From Axinella damicornis (taxonomy: Eukaryota > Porifera > Demospongiae > Axinellida > Axinellidae), in NCBI GenBank assembly GCA_963931865.1, contig OZ007515.1, positions 3,066,511 through 3,130,510 on the forward strand: a DNA stretch of 64,000 nucleotides, read 5' to 3'. The position numbers and the translations under genes were made by a program. How positions within the stretch are numbered: position 1 is the stretch's first letter; each line of letters starts with the position of its first letter. Below the pieces are notes generated by a model, which worked only from the letters and a program-made list of their open reading frames with translations, searched no databases and was not told the DNA's origin. Positions 10,928 through 24,200 of the stretch are shown here, piece after piece.

Positions 10928-12266
10928 AGTGATGCAGTAATTACTGCTTGTTAAAAGAGCAAACCATTACAATTACTGTTTCAGGTAATCCACTACAATA
11001 TTTAGATAACTACCATTGTAAAAACATCATGACCAAGTACCCAGACTGAGCTGATACCAACAAATCCACATGACTGTAAAAGCATAACTTGTAGTTCATT
11101 TCTATTCAATGTTGACCTGCTTGGGGTTACTACAACCCTACAACAATTCAAAATCTACAACTGCCCAATGTCATTACCATTACAGCACCCCTGCATGGTG
11201 TGTGTGCATGTAGCCAAGTTAAAGTTTAGGAGATGGAATGATTTATTATCAATTGCAAAGGAGTAATATGTTTGGTACCAGACCTTAGGGTCTGGTACCG
11301 AGACTATATGTTGCTGTAATGGTAATGACATTGGGTGCACCCAATAGGTTTTACATTGTTGTAGGCTTGTAGTAACACCAAGCAGGTGAACATTGAATAA
11401 AAACTTTTTTTGACTCTTTTCGTATGAGTGCCTAAACAGCTATGAACCTCCAGGATCATAATGTCAACAGAACAGTTTAGTTTGAAAATGAAATTTGGCT
11501 AAAATACTTCCCAAATTTGCCACAGTAGATATACCTCCTTAGAGATACATACTCACAGAAGCTGCAGCAAGGCTGGATTGGACTTCCTCCTGTATGTTAT
11601 TAGAAGTCACAGCTGTCGCCACACCACCCACAAGGTACACTAGCACCACAAGAGTATTGACTGAAATCTCCTAAATGAAAAAAAAAAGAAACTAGATGAA
11701 TATTACTGAATAGAACTGTATTATACAGAAGCAAATAAATACTACAATACACAATAATTCACCTAATACAAAACAACACAAAAATGTTTCATAATTCTTG
11801 CTTTAACAGTTGCAGTATATATTATAAGACAGCCGCAGTATGTGACTCAAACTCACCACAACTGCGAAGACAATGAAGTAGGTATTCAGGAAGTGAACAT
11901 TTCGGAGGCGCATGATGACGATGATGACCTGGTACACCATCAGTGGGAAACTGATCAAGATGACCCAGACGGCTGATGTAATAGCTTGTCTCTTGAGTTT
12001 CGGAATTTCAGAGCTAGCAGCAGAGCCAGCTATCAGGGTGCACAGTGCAAGTGCCTGTAATTGTATAGGAGGAATATTATATCCTTTTGCATTAAAGTAT
12101 CTTCTTCTCAGGCACATAGCTACAAAAATTAATAATGTAGCTTTTCTACTAAAGCGGGTGGCCAACATGCGCTTACCGCTAATACTCCCCTGAGTACAAT
12201 CTCCACAATTCCTTGCCAGAAACTCGGGATGCCATGACTTTGGTTTGCACCTTCTTTCTTCGCCAT
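10739..12266 (-). CDS. Tetraspan membrane protein, tandem copy A
   Basis: Minus-strand exons 12177-12266 (ATG; MAKKEGANQSHG, then FWQGIVEIVLR), 11857-12054, 11557-11670 and a last exon ending near 10871 with TGA at 10739-10741. The first three join in phase 0. The last exon reads well as HLLFVQVFALFGMMWWMVLF but needs phase 2, so a small additional exon or alternative donor (candidate 11010-11080) is unresolved. Four hydrophobic segments are present. It parallels gene B in exon order and N-terminal motif. Function unknown; MARVEL-like topology only. Its start faces PSMD7 across 155 bp. Confidence 0.7.
10878..10926. repeat. (GT)n microsatellite
   Basis: About 24 GT units just upstream, in the minus-strand sense, of the last exon of tetraspan gene A, so its transcript has a CA-rich 3' splice region. 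Confidence 0.95.
11104..11400. mobile_element. 295-bp nested-hairpin MITE
   Basis: Outer arms (attcaatgttgacctgcttg at the left, caagcaggtgaacattgaat at the right) and inner arms (ccaatgtcattaccattaca and tgtaatggtaatgacattgg) make almost the whole element self-complementary. The centre carries a TAGTCTC-type mini-palindrome (ggtaccagacc/ggtctggtacc). It lies in the long intron of tetraspan gene A. Confidence 0.85.
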
Positions 12267-12421
12267 TACACTGCAGCATGCGGATTAGGTTCGTTCCCAT
12301 ACCAGGCTCATGAAATCGAGAATGAGGCCGCCCTCTTGCTAAAATTCCAAATAACCGCAAGGAAAATCTTACCCACATCCGAAGATCTCATCTGCAGGTA
12401 CTAGGACATCGACTCTCTACC
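12267..12421. promoter_or_regulatory. Putative bidirectional promoter, tetraspan A / PSMD7
   Basis: Only 155 bp separate the two divergent start codons, so both promoters and both 5' UTRs must fit here. No clear TATA box is seen. Confidence 0.5.
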
Positions 12422-13788
<1,367 letters not shown>

Positions 13789-13986
13789 TATTTATGTTAG
13801 TTGATTAATTCACTTGTGCCATTAGTACATGTCAACCAACTTATTATACACAGTGCATGCAATCATTATCAGACTGAAATCTTGGAAGTCTGAAAACACA
13901 GAATGAGAGAAGTGAGTAATCCAAGTAGTTGGGAGAATTGATCCAGGATGTAATAAACAAAATTGATAGCAATGAATGAAATTATG

Positions 13987-15015
13987 TTAGTCGGCCCTCC
14001 ATGTCACCTCCACCTCATCAGTCCTGTACCGCTGGGTGATCCAGGTGTCTTCCAGAGCAGTCACCCGACCATTGCAGAACATCTCCCACCCAGCCTGGGC
14101 TATCATAGCCCCATTGTCGATGCAATAGCGTTCGTCGATTGCGAACACCTTCCCCCCTCTCTCCTCAACCATTCTGGCCATCATCTCCTGCAGTCGCACG
14201 TTACACCCCACTCCACCAACGATCAGCACCTCACTGGATCCGCAGTGAGCCATTGCACGCTCTGTAGTTTCAACCAGCATTGCAAACACAGTTTCCTGGA
14301 GGGAATAGCACAAGTCGGCCCCAGTGCATTCCCCCTTGTCAAGCTTCTCCTTCCCAATGGTCTCGATGTAAGAGAGGATTCCCGAAAAGGAGACGTCCAT
14401 TCCTTTTACAACATAGGGCAACTCGATGTACTTCTTCCCCTTCTTTGCCAGCTGCTCAATATTGTAACCAGGACTAGGATCATTGGACAGTTTGAGCACA
14501 CGAGCAAACCGGTCCAGACAGTTCCCCACAGCAATGTCGATTGTTTCACCGAAGATGCGATACCGCTGCTGTGAGTAAGCAATGACTTGTGTGTTTCCAC
14601 CACTGACATACAGCACAGTAGGGTCCTGGGCCCCAGTGATCAATCTCCCCATTTCGATGTGTCCTATACAATGGTTAACAGCTACCAGGGGTTTTCCCCA
14701 CAGCTGGGCTATCGTTCTCGCGACTACTGCCACCGACACCAGAGGAGCACCCATTCCTGGACCCTTCGTGAAGCAAACGCAGCTGATCTCCTCTGGGCTC
14801 ACCCCGGCTTCATCCAATGCTCGCCTCAGCACCTCCAGGACGTGCTTCTGGTGGTGTTTGGCTGTGTCTCGAGGTAGGAATCCTTCTCCAGGAGGAGGAA
14901 CGTATGTGTGCCTCGGGTTGGAGAGCACCACACCATCCCGCACGACCCCAATCCCCAGCTTGTTGGCACTACCCTCCAGTCCTAGCGCTGTCACCATGGT
15001 TCGTTTTGACTCCAT
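13987..15015 (-). CDS. OSGEP: tRNA N6-threonylcarbamoyladenosine synthase OSGEP/Kae1
   Basis: A single uninterrupted minus-strand frame of 342 residues, near the family length of 335. OSGEP is the catalytic subunit of the KEOPS complex, transferring threonylcarbamoyl to A37 of ANN-decoding tRNAs. ASKHA-fold landmarks are present: [16 protein letters not shown] at the start, HHQKHV and [11 protein letters not shown] (metal-binding His motif), [34 protein letters not shown] and a terminal [10 protein letters not shown]. An in-frame second ATG six codons downstream could also start translation. It is the only recognisable gene in the window without introns, while the surrounding genes are intron-rich. 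Confidence 0.97.
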   Translation of the reverse strand: MESKRTMVTALGLEGSANKLGIGVVRDGVVLSNPRHTYVPPPGEGFLPRDTAKHHQKHVLEVLRRALDEAGVSPEEISCVCFTKGPGMGAPLVSVAVVARTIAQLWGKPLVAVNHCIGHIEMGRLITGAQDPTVLYVSGGNTQVIAYSQQRYRIFGETIDIAVGNCLDRFARVLKLSNDPSPGYNIEQLAKKGKKYIELPYVVKGMDVSFSGILSYIETIGKEKLDKGECTGADLCYSLQETVFAMLVETTERAMAHCGSSEVLIVGGVGCNVRLQEMMARMVEERGGKVFAIDERYCIDNGAMIAQAGWEMFCNGRVTALEDTWITQRYRTDEVEVTWRAD

Positions 15016-15030
15016 TCTGGAAACTGATAT

Positions 15031-15071
15031 AGTCTCGGTTCCAGACCTTCAATGTGGTCTGGAATGGGAAT
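15031..15071. repeat. Palindromic mini-element (diverged) upstream of OSGEP
   Basis: tagtctcggttccagacc and ggtctggaatggga face each other immediately 5' of the OSGEP start codon. Confidence 0.6.
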
Positions 15072-15959
15072 AATTTAAATGGTGCAGGATACATTAGTAA
15101 CCTACCATGGGCCAAACTTGGCCTGCTGTCATTGTGACAGGACGTAAAAATAAAAATTCTAGGAGTACCATATTAAATTAGATCCTCTGAGATTGATTCT
15201 GAGGCAATCTGAGGGTCAAAAATTAGTTTATTGCTGACCAAAAACAGATAATACATGACTGAATAGGAATGCAAGGGGGGGGGGGGAGAGTGCAAAGGGT
15301 GAACGCCTCTCTTCCCCCCTAAAAGGAAAAGTCAATTGCAACACTGCATGCTCCATGTTCTGTACGTGTACTCGCTCCAGCTCACCTCCACAATATCATG
15401 TATGTATTCATCAGCTAATAATTTCAGGGTGTGTGTGTGTGTGTGTGTTGGGGGGGGGGGGGGGGGGGGGGGCTTGTCTGATGCCATCGTACGACCGCAG
15501 TTCAGAATCTGATGACGTTTTCAATGCATTTAAAAGAGTAACTATCATCTTTTCCCAGTCTTCCTTTTGGGAGCACTCGGCTTCAGTTTGTCAACAGCTT
15601 CAATGTGCTTCAGTGGCAGGCCATAGTGATCTGTGGTGTGTGTGTGGGTGTGGGTGTGAGTCGTGTGTGGGTGATCAACTGTTCGTACTGATTACAGAGA
15701 CCATCTGAGAAAATCTATACAGCTAGCTAGTGTCAGTGTAGAAATTAGCAGTCAAGTTATGCAGCCCGTATAAAGAAGATTTGTAGCAAAATGTCAGTCT
15801 AGTTGGTAAATAGTCAAGGTAGGTGTATGTGTTTGGATAATCACTCGATCTCAAAAACATCATTGTTGATCCACCAGCTGTCAGTGACAAAGATGCTCAT
15901 GGGACAACAATATAAAGCCCAGTCTCACCTCCCACCTGCCCTTGAAACCGCACTTCTTG

Positions 15960-16275
15960 TGACTAGTACTGCGGTAGATACCTACTATGCTGACTTGGAG
16001 GTTATGTAATCATGGGGAAATTTCCCCACCTTAACTAGTGTACTGCAGTAGAAGTTGGATATCTACTACTTTTATACCCAGGCGATTTCGCCAAATTTAA
16101 TGGCTGCCAAAATTCCAGTATGTTGACTTGGATGTTATGTAATCATGGGGAAATTTAGTCTTAGCTCCACAAACGACAATTAAACGCTGGGGTGAGAAGG
16201 CCTGGGAACGAGGCTACCTTGCATGACCACACTTCCCAGGGTAAATAGCATAACCTCCACGTTGATGTGGTAGAT
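15960..16275. repeat. Degenerate ggaggttatg-family inverted elements
   Basis: gctgacttggaggttatg at 15990 and gttgacttggatgttatg at 16123 face cataacctccacgttgatgt at 16250, with catggggaaattt repeated inside. The same terminal motif bounds the cleaner element at 50782-50917. Confidence 0.55.
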
Positions 16276-16587
16276 TAATTGTGTGCATAGCTGGATGACT
16301 GTACCTCGTCAAAGTCTTGCTATGAGCTCAAGCTTCCCTGCCCCAACACCTGCCGTGCATTGGGTCTCCCGGGAGTCATTCACTGCAGGTAACATTCAGA
16401 TTCATCACCATGGAAACAAAGGGTGCATGTTTAGCCATCACAGAGCAGAAGTCAGTGCCCTCACAGACAGTAGGTGCCCTTGCTTTGGTATATAGACAAT
16501 CTTTAGATCACAGGAACGGAGACGATCCCACTGGTCATAGGGAACTACCTCCTTTCCACCGATACCATGGTTACCGTGGTTACCATT

Positions 16588-16708
16588 GTTACCTCCCCAA
16601 TAATCAAGTACGAGTCTGGGCCACTCCGTACACACTGATTCTCGACTTCCCCGCCTAGCAGCCCGACTATGCCGGTTCCCCATCTGACCACCGAAGCTAA
16701 ACTGGTGT
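16588..16708. repeat. Dispersed ~120-bp repeat, copy 1
   Basis: Shares with 17063-17180 the order ctccccaataa, gtacgagtctgggccactcc, gtacacac, cttccccgcctagcag, catctgaccaccgaagctaa. The final 20 bases recall the 5S rRNA box region but the rest does not. Confidence 0.75.
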
Positions 16709-16995
16709 TAAGGAGTGCATAAAATAACTAAATTTGGATGCTACAGTTTGAGCTTCTCTTGAACCCAAACCAGTCAGAGGTGGCAGGATGAAGCTTGAGA
16801 TGGACATGCTCGTACTTGAGCGTTTTGGAGGTTAGTATTCCGCCTTTGCAAATGCACGTAGAGCTGTTTCCAGGAGAGCTTGCTGTGTAACGCCGGCTAG
16901 GCTAGAATGAATCTGAAATTTATTTTGGCGGGAAGTCAATGCGCATGCGCAACTGGACACATCCGGTTTGGGGTTAAATACTGTATTTGTAACAA

Positions 16996-17180
16996 GTTTT
17001 GGCGGGAAGTCGGGATGGCACACTCGCTAAGCACTTGCTTTGCAGCCTGGGGGTTGAGTGTTCGCCTCCCCAATAACCGAGTACGAGTCTGGGCCACTCC
17101 GTACACACCGGTTCTCGGCTTCCCCGCCTAGCAGCATGAGTACGCCGGTTCCCATCTGACCACCGAAGCTAAAGGTGACT
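16996..17180 (+). repeat. SINE with tRNA-like head, copy 2 of the 120-bp repeat
   Basis: gggatggcacactcgctaag and cttgctttgcagcc resemble a degraded tRNA-Ala D arm and anticodon arm, followed by gggggttgag. The body then repeats the 16588-16708 sequence. No intact B box is seen. Confidence 0.5.
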
Positions 17181-18264
17181 GGTAGAAAGCAGGTTAGCCT
17201 CCTGTGATTCCAGTCACGCCTATCCAGCGCTCCTGAGGCTGCACACTTCGGTGTCTGACCTGTCACGGAGGGATGGGTGTGTTGCTAGGTTGTTATTTTT
17301 TCTTCTTTTTTTTTTTTTTTTTTTCTTTTGGTAATTCTTTCTTTCTGCTAATTTATGTACTGCTACATGTACTGTGAATTAATGATATATAAGCGGGTGG
17401 CATCCTGGCTAATTTTTGGGGTTATGCACTAGTACTTCTTGATGCCAATACTGACCTGCCCAAACTCCCTCACTCTTCCTATATGTGGCAATTGCTTCCT
17501 TAGCTTAATATTTTCAACACATCCTCTGCTACAAACTGATAAGCACTTAGACAGCTGTTCACACTAGGCAATGATTTTCTATTTCAGGTACCATGTGCAC
17601 TTGCACACAGCCATGCAAGATCATGCTTTATGTTTCGGGCCTTATAACGTACAAAATATTACTCTTCCGATGTCATACCGATGTTGTATGCAATATAACA
17701 CACAAAACAGTTTGGATTCATACTCGATGGTGCATGGCACATTCCATACTTGAGTACTCATGGCCAGATGTTCATGGGCTCATGACAAGTAGGCAACATA
17801 ATTCCAACAGTTGCTGGACCAATAATGCACTGTGCTCACTATAGCATAATTTAATCAGACAATTCAGATGAGCTTGGCAGAGCATTCCAAACATTGACAA
17901 ACGGCGAGGAGATTAAGTTTAGAAATGTTGAGGGTAGTGCTCCCCGCACGTGTATCCAGCCCTTGCCTCAAAATCAGTGTTAACTTTAATATGGAAAATA
18001 TATACAGAACACATGAATTGCAAAAACATGAAACTCCTGATTAGTTGTTCAAGAGGTGTCAGTCCACTATCATCTGTCCAATGAAAACAGAGATCACAGG
18101 ATGTAACAAGTTACGGTATAGCAACTGATTCCATGGCAACAATAGCAAGTTGAAGGTAACGCATTCTAATATCCCGGCCCAGGCAACCAATTCACAGGCT
18201 AGGTTACTTTGGTTCCTCGGTATGGCCATTGGACGGGGAAGTTGTGCAGCCACAACACTACCAT

Positions 18265-21200
18265 TCACACTATGAGTCCTGATCTGAGGACACAGTGTAC
18301 TACATTAGCTCCTCCTATATACCTTTGCAGGAGTGGTCGGACTTCATTGATGTACAGAGCCTCCATATTGACCTCACTGCCCTTGGAGAGGTATTCTGCA
18401 ATGTAGTCTGGCTTCAAGCAATGGATGCCTTGCTTCACCATGTCCTCCAGTGATAACTGGTGGGTGTGTGTACGTACAGCTCATAGATTTGACGGGGTGG
18501 CTTGTGGCTGATGTTAAAGCATTGGACTGCTAATCGCAAGTTTGCTGATTTAAGTTGCCATAGCTAGGAGATTTCTTTCTCTCCTAGGAGTACACTAGGT
18601 GCAATCTTTCACACAAAATAGTTTACAATGCATCATTCGGAAGGCGTTGGTCCACTGCTTAGTACTAGCAGTCAGTTGTTATTTGATTAGCCACTCTACA
18701 TGGTCGCTCCTCACTAGAGAAAAAAGGGGACTAGCCTCGTACCTGGCTCCGTCCTGCCGGGCCTGAGTATGGGGACTAGACAGTTATAGTGGGAGACTCA
18801 CAGTGTCTTTGGGGAAGTGACTGATGCTGATGAATGCGTGAGTGACCTCCTTGAGGACCCCTGGAGACAACCTGCGCAGAACACAAGTTCCAATGCAGAG
18901 GAATAGTATTACGACTTGTGCTCAGCGCTGGGAATCGGTAGCCTCATTCCCAGGCCTTCTACACCTCCAGTTTTTGATCGCTTGCAGTGTCTTCTACACT
19001 TCCAGTTTTCGATCACTTGCAGCATGCAAAAACGCAAGCGATCAAAAACTGGAAGTGTAGAAGGCCTGGGAACGAGGCTAGGGAATCGGGCTAACCATCT
19101 CTAATTCAGCCGTGCTCACCTCAGCACCTGGGCTCCACCAGCCTCCAGGAGGCGCCTCAGTCCAGAAAGCTTGTTACGCTCAGCAAACAGCAACACCTGC
19201 AAACCATTCACAGTGTAACTCAACCCCCAGCAGTTGGAAATGTGCACAAACATCCTGTCCTAACCTTCCACCCGTGGAATGCCCCCGTCTCACCCTCTTC
19301 ACTGGAACCGGAGCCCTGAGAACAGAATCACCCACCACTACTAGCACCACACACTGCCCTTTGTACTCACTCACTTAGCAGTGGTACACTCATTTACCAT
19401 CTTTTCTCTTAATAGTTGTCTCCATTTTCTTGGAGCTGCTTCAAGAGGATGGATCTCTGTACCAGGTGCCCTCACGCCCCACTCATGTGGCTCCTCCTGA
19501 GAGGGTGGTATGGGAGGTGTGGGAGGGAGGGATGTGTGGGAGGGAGGGGTGGTGTGATGTGGGAGGTGGTGTGGGAGGGTGAGTATGTAATAATAAGGGT
19601 GGTGTGGTGTGGGAGGGTGGATGATAGCCTCGTTCCCAGGTGCTCAGTATGCCTGGGAATGAGGCTGAGTGGGTGTGGGAGGGTGGCTGTGGGAGTAGGG
19701 CGAGTGAGAGTGGATAAGTGAGGAGGGAGAGTGAGTGAGTGAGTGAGTGACAGTGTATGAAAATGTGCACATGCCGCCATTAGACCAGCCCACACACCTC
19801 CACAAACTTCTTGGCCGCTCTGCAAGACTCAAGGTAGGACTTATGCAACACCCACTTTCCTGCAGCACACGCCCCAAGGTACTTCTCCGTCCGACTCGCC
19901 TTGCCCACCACCAGGTGAGTGCACTTGGTGGTAAAGTAGTCAACATCAATGTACTCCCCTCCCAGCTCCTGGACGAGTGCGCCATAGTCTACCTTCTCCT
20001 GGGGGCAGTGAGTGTGGGTCATATAATGTAACTCACATACACATTACCATAGAGTGAGTAACACACCCTCTGGTCCAGAGAGGAGAGAAGGAACTTGGGA
20101 GGGGTCGGAGCTTTCGACTAGAGGGAAGAGATGACGAAACTCTCAATTACAGGCCTTGTTGCTGTTAGTGAGCATGACCCACCCTTGTCTGTACGGCCCT
20201 CTCATCATAGAGTGATTTCACTGAAAGATAGTCATATTCAAAACGTGAAACGCATTCCAAACCATGGCACTTCAAGTGTAGGTGCACTCTGACCTTCTGT
20301 GCTGCCTTTTGCATGTGTGACAATAGGCACAATCAGTGGAGGGGGAGCAGGGGTGGAGGAGGGGAGATCCCTGTCATTAACCTCTTCAAATTGTTCAGTC
20401 CTCTCCGCCATTGGTCCACCAGTTCTTTGCAAGCACTCTGAAGGTGGTTTCCATGCAACAGCACTTTTAGTTTTGGCTGTAGTTTGCTCAGACGCTGCTG
20501 CAGCCCCGCCCGAGAATTCAGGAAGGGGAGGAAAAACGAGCTTGATTTCCTCCTGCTTCCCATCCTCTGGGTCCTTGAACTGGCGAGGGTCAAGACCCTG
20601 GGCCAAGAGCTTCTCATCTCTACAAAGGAGGCAATACAAGCTAGCTCACACTGGAGAGTATGGGGTGGCTAGCTCACACCTGAGAGTAAGGGGTGGCTAG
20701 CTCACACCGGAGGGTAAGGAGTGGCTGGAGAGTAAGGGTGGCTAGCTCACTCCAGGGAGTATGGGCGGCAGACAGAAGAGCACTACTCACCTCTCAATCT
20801 GAGCCATCAGCTTGGCCTTCTCCCTCCTCCCCTCAGGGTCATCATATGTCACCTGCAACAATTGGGAATCAGACACCTGGCTATCCATGAGCGGTTCCTC
20901 CTTTTTCCTGTTGCGCCGGCTCCTCTTGGGCCTCCCCGGAGCAGGAGATCGGTGGTGGGAGGGAGGGGGAGGGGGAGCTTCCTCCAACCGCATCAAACGC
21001 TTGCTCCTTCGTTTCCTCTGTTCCCTGGGGGCCTCTCTCATCTCTTCCAGTTGCTGCTGCATCCGCCTCGCAACCTCAGAGGGCTTGGTACTGGGCTGAT
21101 GGAGCTGCAACAACATGCATGCACACCAGAGGTGGAACACACAAACTTCAAGAACAGAACTGCGGGAAGACACAAAGTTAGAACACCTAGGTCGGTACCA

Positions 21201-24200
21201 CAACACTGACTACCTCCTCTGTAGTCTCCACTCCATTGCCCTCTCCCTCGACAGCCGGCTCTGGTTCTGGTCCTTGTGTGCCCTCCTGATCACCAAGGAC
21301 AGCTTTGCAGGGTGTGCTGTTGTGAGGGGGCTCGGCAGACTCTCCATCCCTGGCCTACATGGGTGACCAACGTCCAGGATATGCACACCCAAAGCCATAC
21401 GATGCACACATGCATCATGTGTACCTGTGTTTGGTGCACTGGCTGCTTCTGCACGGAAATTCCACTCTACCATATTAGGAGAGAGGATGCTTGAATCAGC
21501 AATTAAATGCTTCCACACCCTCACAACTCCACATGTGCTGGCCTTCATACCCTAGGCCTGCACACCCTCATACCCTCACACACCCACACTGGCCCTCACA
21601 TCCTCACAACCTCACCAGCGTCAGTGTCATGTGAGGGTTGTAGGTACAGGGATAGCTTGCTTCAGCCGCACGGCTCCCTGAGTCAGCACACTAGTGGAGT
21701 GTGTGTGGAGGTGTCATGAGGGTATGGAGAGAGCATGCGAAGTGTGCATGTGTTGACACAGAGAGTGTGACGGTAGACTCACAGCAGTGATCCAGTGGGG
21801 AGAGACAATGAAGCAGCCATTGTCCTTGGCAGCCCTCACCTCCCGGTCCCGAGACCCCTCCACCAATTTGCCCTGCACAAACACACAAACAGTACATTGC
21901 TCCCCATGACATAGTGAACGCTGGACTGTACCTGGTATACATAGTGAGTGCAGCTCTGGTCAAGAGACCAGTGCCAGTCTGCCCCCAATGACATCGCCAT
22001 CCTTTGCAGGTTGGCTGGGACAAGGAGAGGGAAAGAATACTCAACACAAATTGTTGTTGAAGCAAGCACTGCTACATCTGATGTATCTCACTGTGTTGGG
22101 CTGCTAGCTTCTTGCTGGCACACACCACCACACCACTGAGGACACTTGCTCTCTTCTGGGCCTCCTCTTCCGCTTGCTTGACCGTCTCAAGAGCCTTCTG
22201 CATGTTCTCTTCAAACACTGCTGCCAGTTGCTGTATACGTATACAGGAGGGAGGGAAGAGTTTGGGGGCATGTGGAAGGCCGGTGTGGACGGAGGGAAAG
22301 GGGTATGGAGAAGTGTGCATGGATGGAGAGAGTAGTGTGGGGAGGGAGGGGGAGGGAGGGGAGAGAGGAGAGGGAGTGGTCCAGTGAAAATACGTGGCCG
22401 ACCCTGTGATGTGAAGCTTACAGTATTGAACCCAGGCTGCGGTGAAGGGATCATCTCCAGGGCTTCCTGGTGTGAAGAGATGTGTACAAGACGTTTACAC
22501 TCGCAGGACATACACCTAACATGCTACGCTCTCCACCTTGACATCAAACTTCGGCTTGAAGGGAGGGGTGGTCGATGCCTGCTCAGAGCCATCAGCTGAT
22601 GGCTGCTCCTCCGGCAAGTCCCCAGCAGGAGTCTCCACCCGGCCTGCCTGGCCGGCCTGGCCTGCCTGACCAGTGTGGCTAGCATCCGGTTTCATAAGAT
22701 AGTCATCAGCTGGAACAATTTTCTGAGCTGATGCACAAGCAAACAGCCAGCTGCCACCAGGTTGTCAGTGGAGAGAGGAGAGAGAGATGGACTAGGTGAG
22801 TCAAGCAGTACAATCTACACTGCCTAACTCACACCCACACACCACACACCTGTCAGAGACGGCCGGGATGCCCCACCGAAGGGCAAAGCTGAGCTTGTCT
22901 CCAGAAGGATGTTTGAGCACCAGATGTGTGGTAGCAAGCAGGCCGTGAGCAGGGTAGCGGGCAAAGTGGTCCTGTACTCTGTGCATGTGGGAGGGGAGGA
23001 AATGGGGGAAAGGGCAGGGCTGGAAGAGGAATGGTAGGGGTGGGGCTGGAAGAGGAATGGTAGGGGTGGGGCTGGAAGAGGAACAGTAGGGGCGGGGCTG
23101 GAAGAGGAATGGTAGGGGTGGGGCTGGAAGAGGAATGGTAGGGGTGGGGCTGGAAGAGGAACAGTAGGGGTGGGACTGGAAGTAGGGGTAATAGTAGGGG
23201 TGGGGCTGGAGGAGGAACGGTAGGGGTAATGGTGGGGTGGGGCTGGAAGAGGATCAGTAGGGGTAATGGTAGGGGTGGGGCTGGAAGAGGATCGGTAGGG
23301 GTAATGGTAGGGGTGAGGAATAGTAGGGGTGTGGCTAGAGAAGGACCAGTGTGAACACTTACATTGCACCAAGGCCTCGGCTGAAACGAACCAGATGCTC
23401 CCTCTCCAGGTCTGAAAACTGGCTGTGGGGTACACACACATACTTAACTTGTTAAGATGTCCACACTGTACCAGAATCCGGCCTACCTGAATGCCAGCAC
23501 ACATCCAGTGAGGGTGGTGTCACAGATGGGTGTGGCCATTGGCCGGAACAGGAAGTAGGAGGCAGGATCCAGCAGTGACCCAGCTTCAATGCACCTTTGC
23601 TGCAGCAATACAATGTGTAATGAAAGTAGCAGTATGACGTTCAACTTTGTCAGGTGTGCCAGCAGGTAACAGTGACGTTGTCAGGTGTGCCAGCAGGTCA
23701 CAGTCACATATGCCAGGTGTGCCAGCAGGTCACAGTCACATACATCAGGTGTGCCAGCAGGTGCAGGTCACTGTGATGTGTGTCAGGTGTGCCAGCAGGT
23801 CACAGTCACATAATTATGTCAGGTGTGCCAGCAGGTCACAGTCACATACGTCAGGTGTGCCGGCAGGTCATGGTCACATACGTCAGGTGTGCCAGCAGGT
23901 CACTGTGATGCGTGTCAGGTGTGCCAACTGTGACTGACGCTAAGTGCAACCCACCAGCCAGATCATGGTGACCAGGTGGGCTCCCCTCTCCACCTTGGAG
24001 GTTACTCCCACCTCCTCCAGAGGGAGGATGATGTAACTCCCTCTGGGAGCTGGGAGTTACCAGCAGGTAACAGTGACGTTGTCAGGTGTGCCAGCAGGTC
24101 ACAGTCACATATGCCAGGTGTGCCAGCAGGTCACAGTCACATACATCAGGTGTGCCAGCAGGTGCAGGTCACTGTGATGTGTGTCAGGTGTGCCAGCAGG

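Larger units (their letters stand above)
15072..18264. other. Gene-free 3.2-kb intergenic region
   Basis: Contains a GT run and a 24-base G homopolymer (15430-15472), repeats of a gcataacctcc/ggaggttatg element, two copies of a ~120-bp dispersed repeat and a T-rich tract (17298-17323). Open frames are short, without splice or protein support. The promoter of OSGEP and the 3' flank of TOPBP1 must lie at its edges. Confidence 0.5.

Noticed and set aside
13963..14574. 203-codon open frame on the + strand
   Set aside because: It is antisense to the OSGEP coding sequence, which has a full family match; the frame is a shadow.
16660..17180. Possible 5S rRNA gene
   Set aside because: Only about 20 bases (catctgaccaccgaagctaa) resemble the 5S internal region; the rest does not align, and the sequence is a dispersed repeat.
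22824..23504. 226-codon proline/threonine-rich minus-strand frame
   Set aside because: It is the TOPBP1 intron minisatellite flanked by two genuine TOPBP1 exons read partly in other frames.
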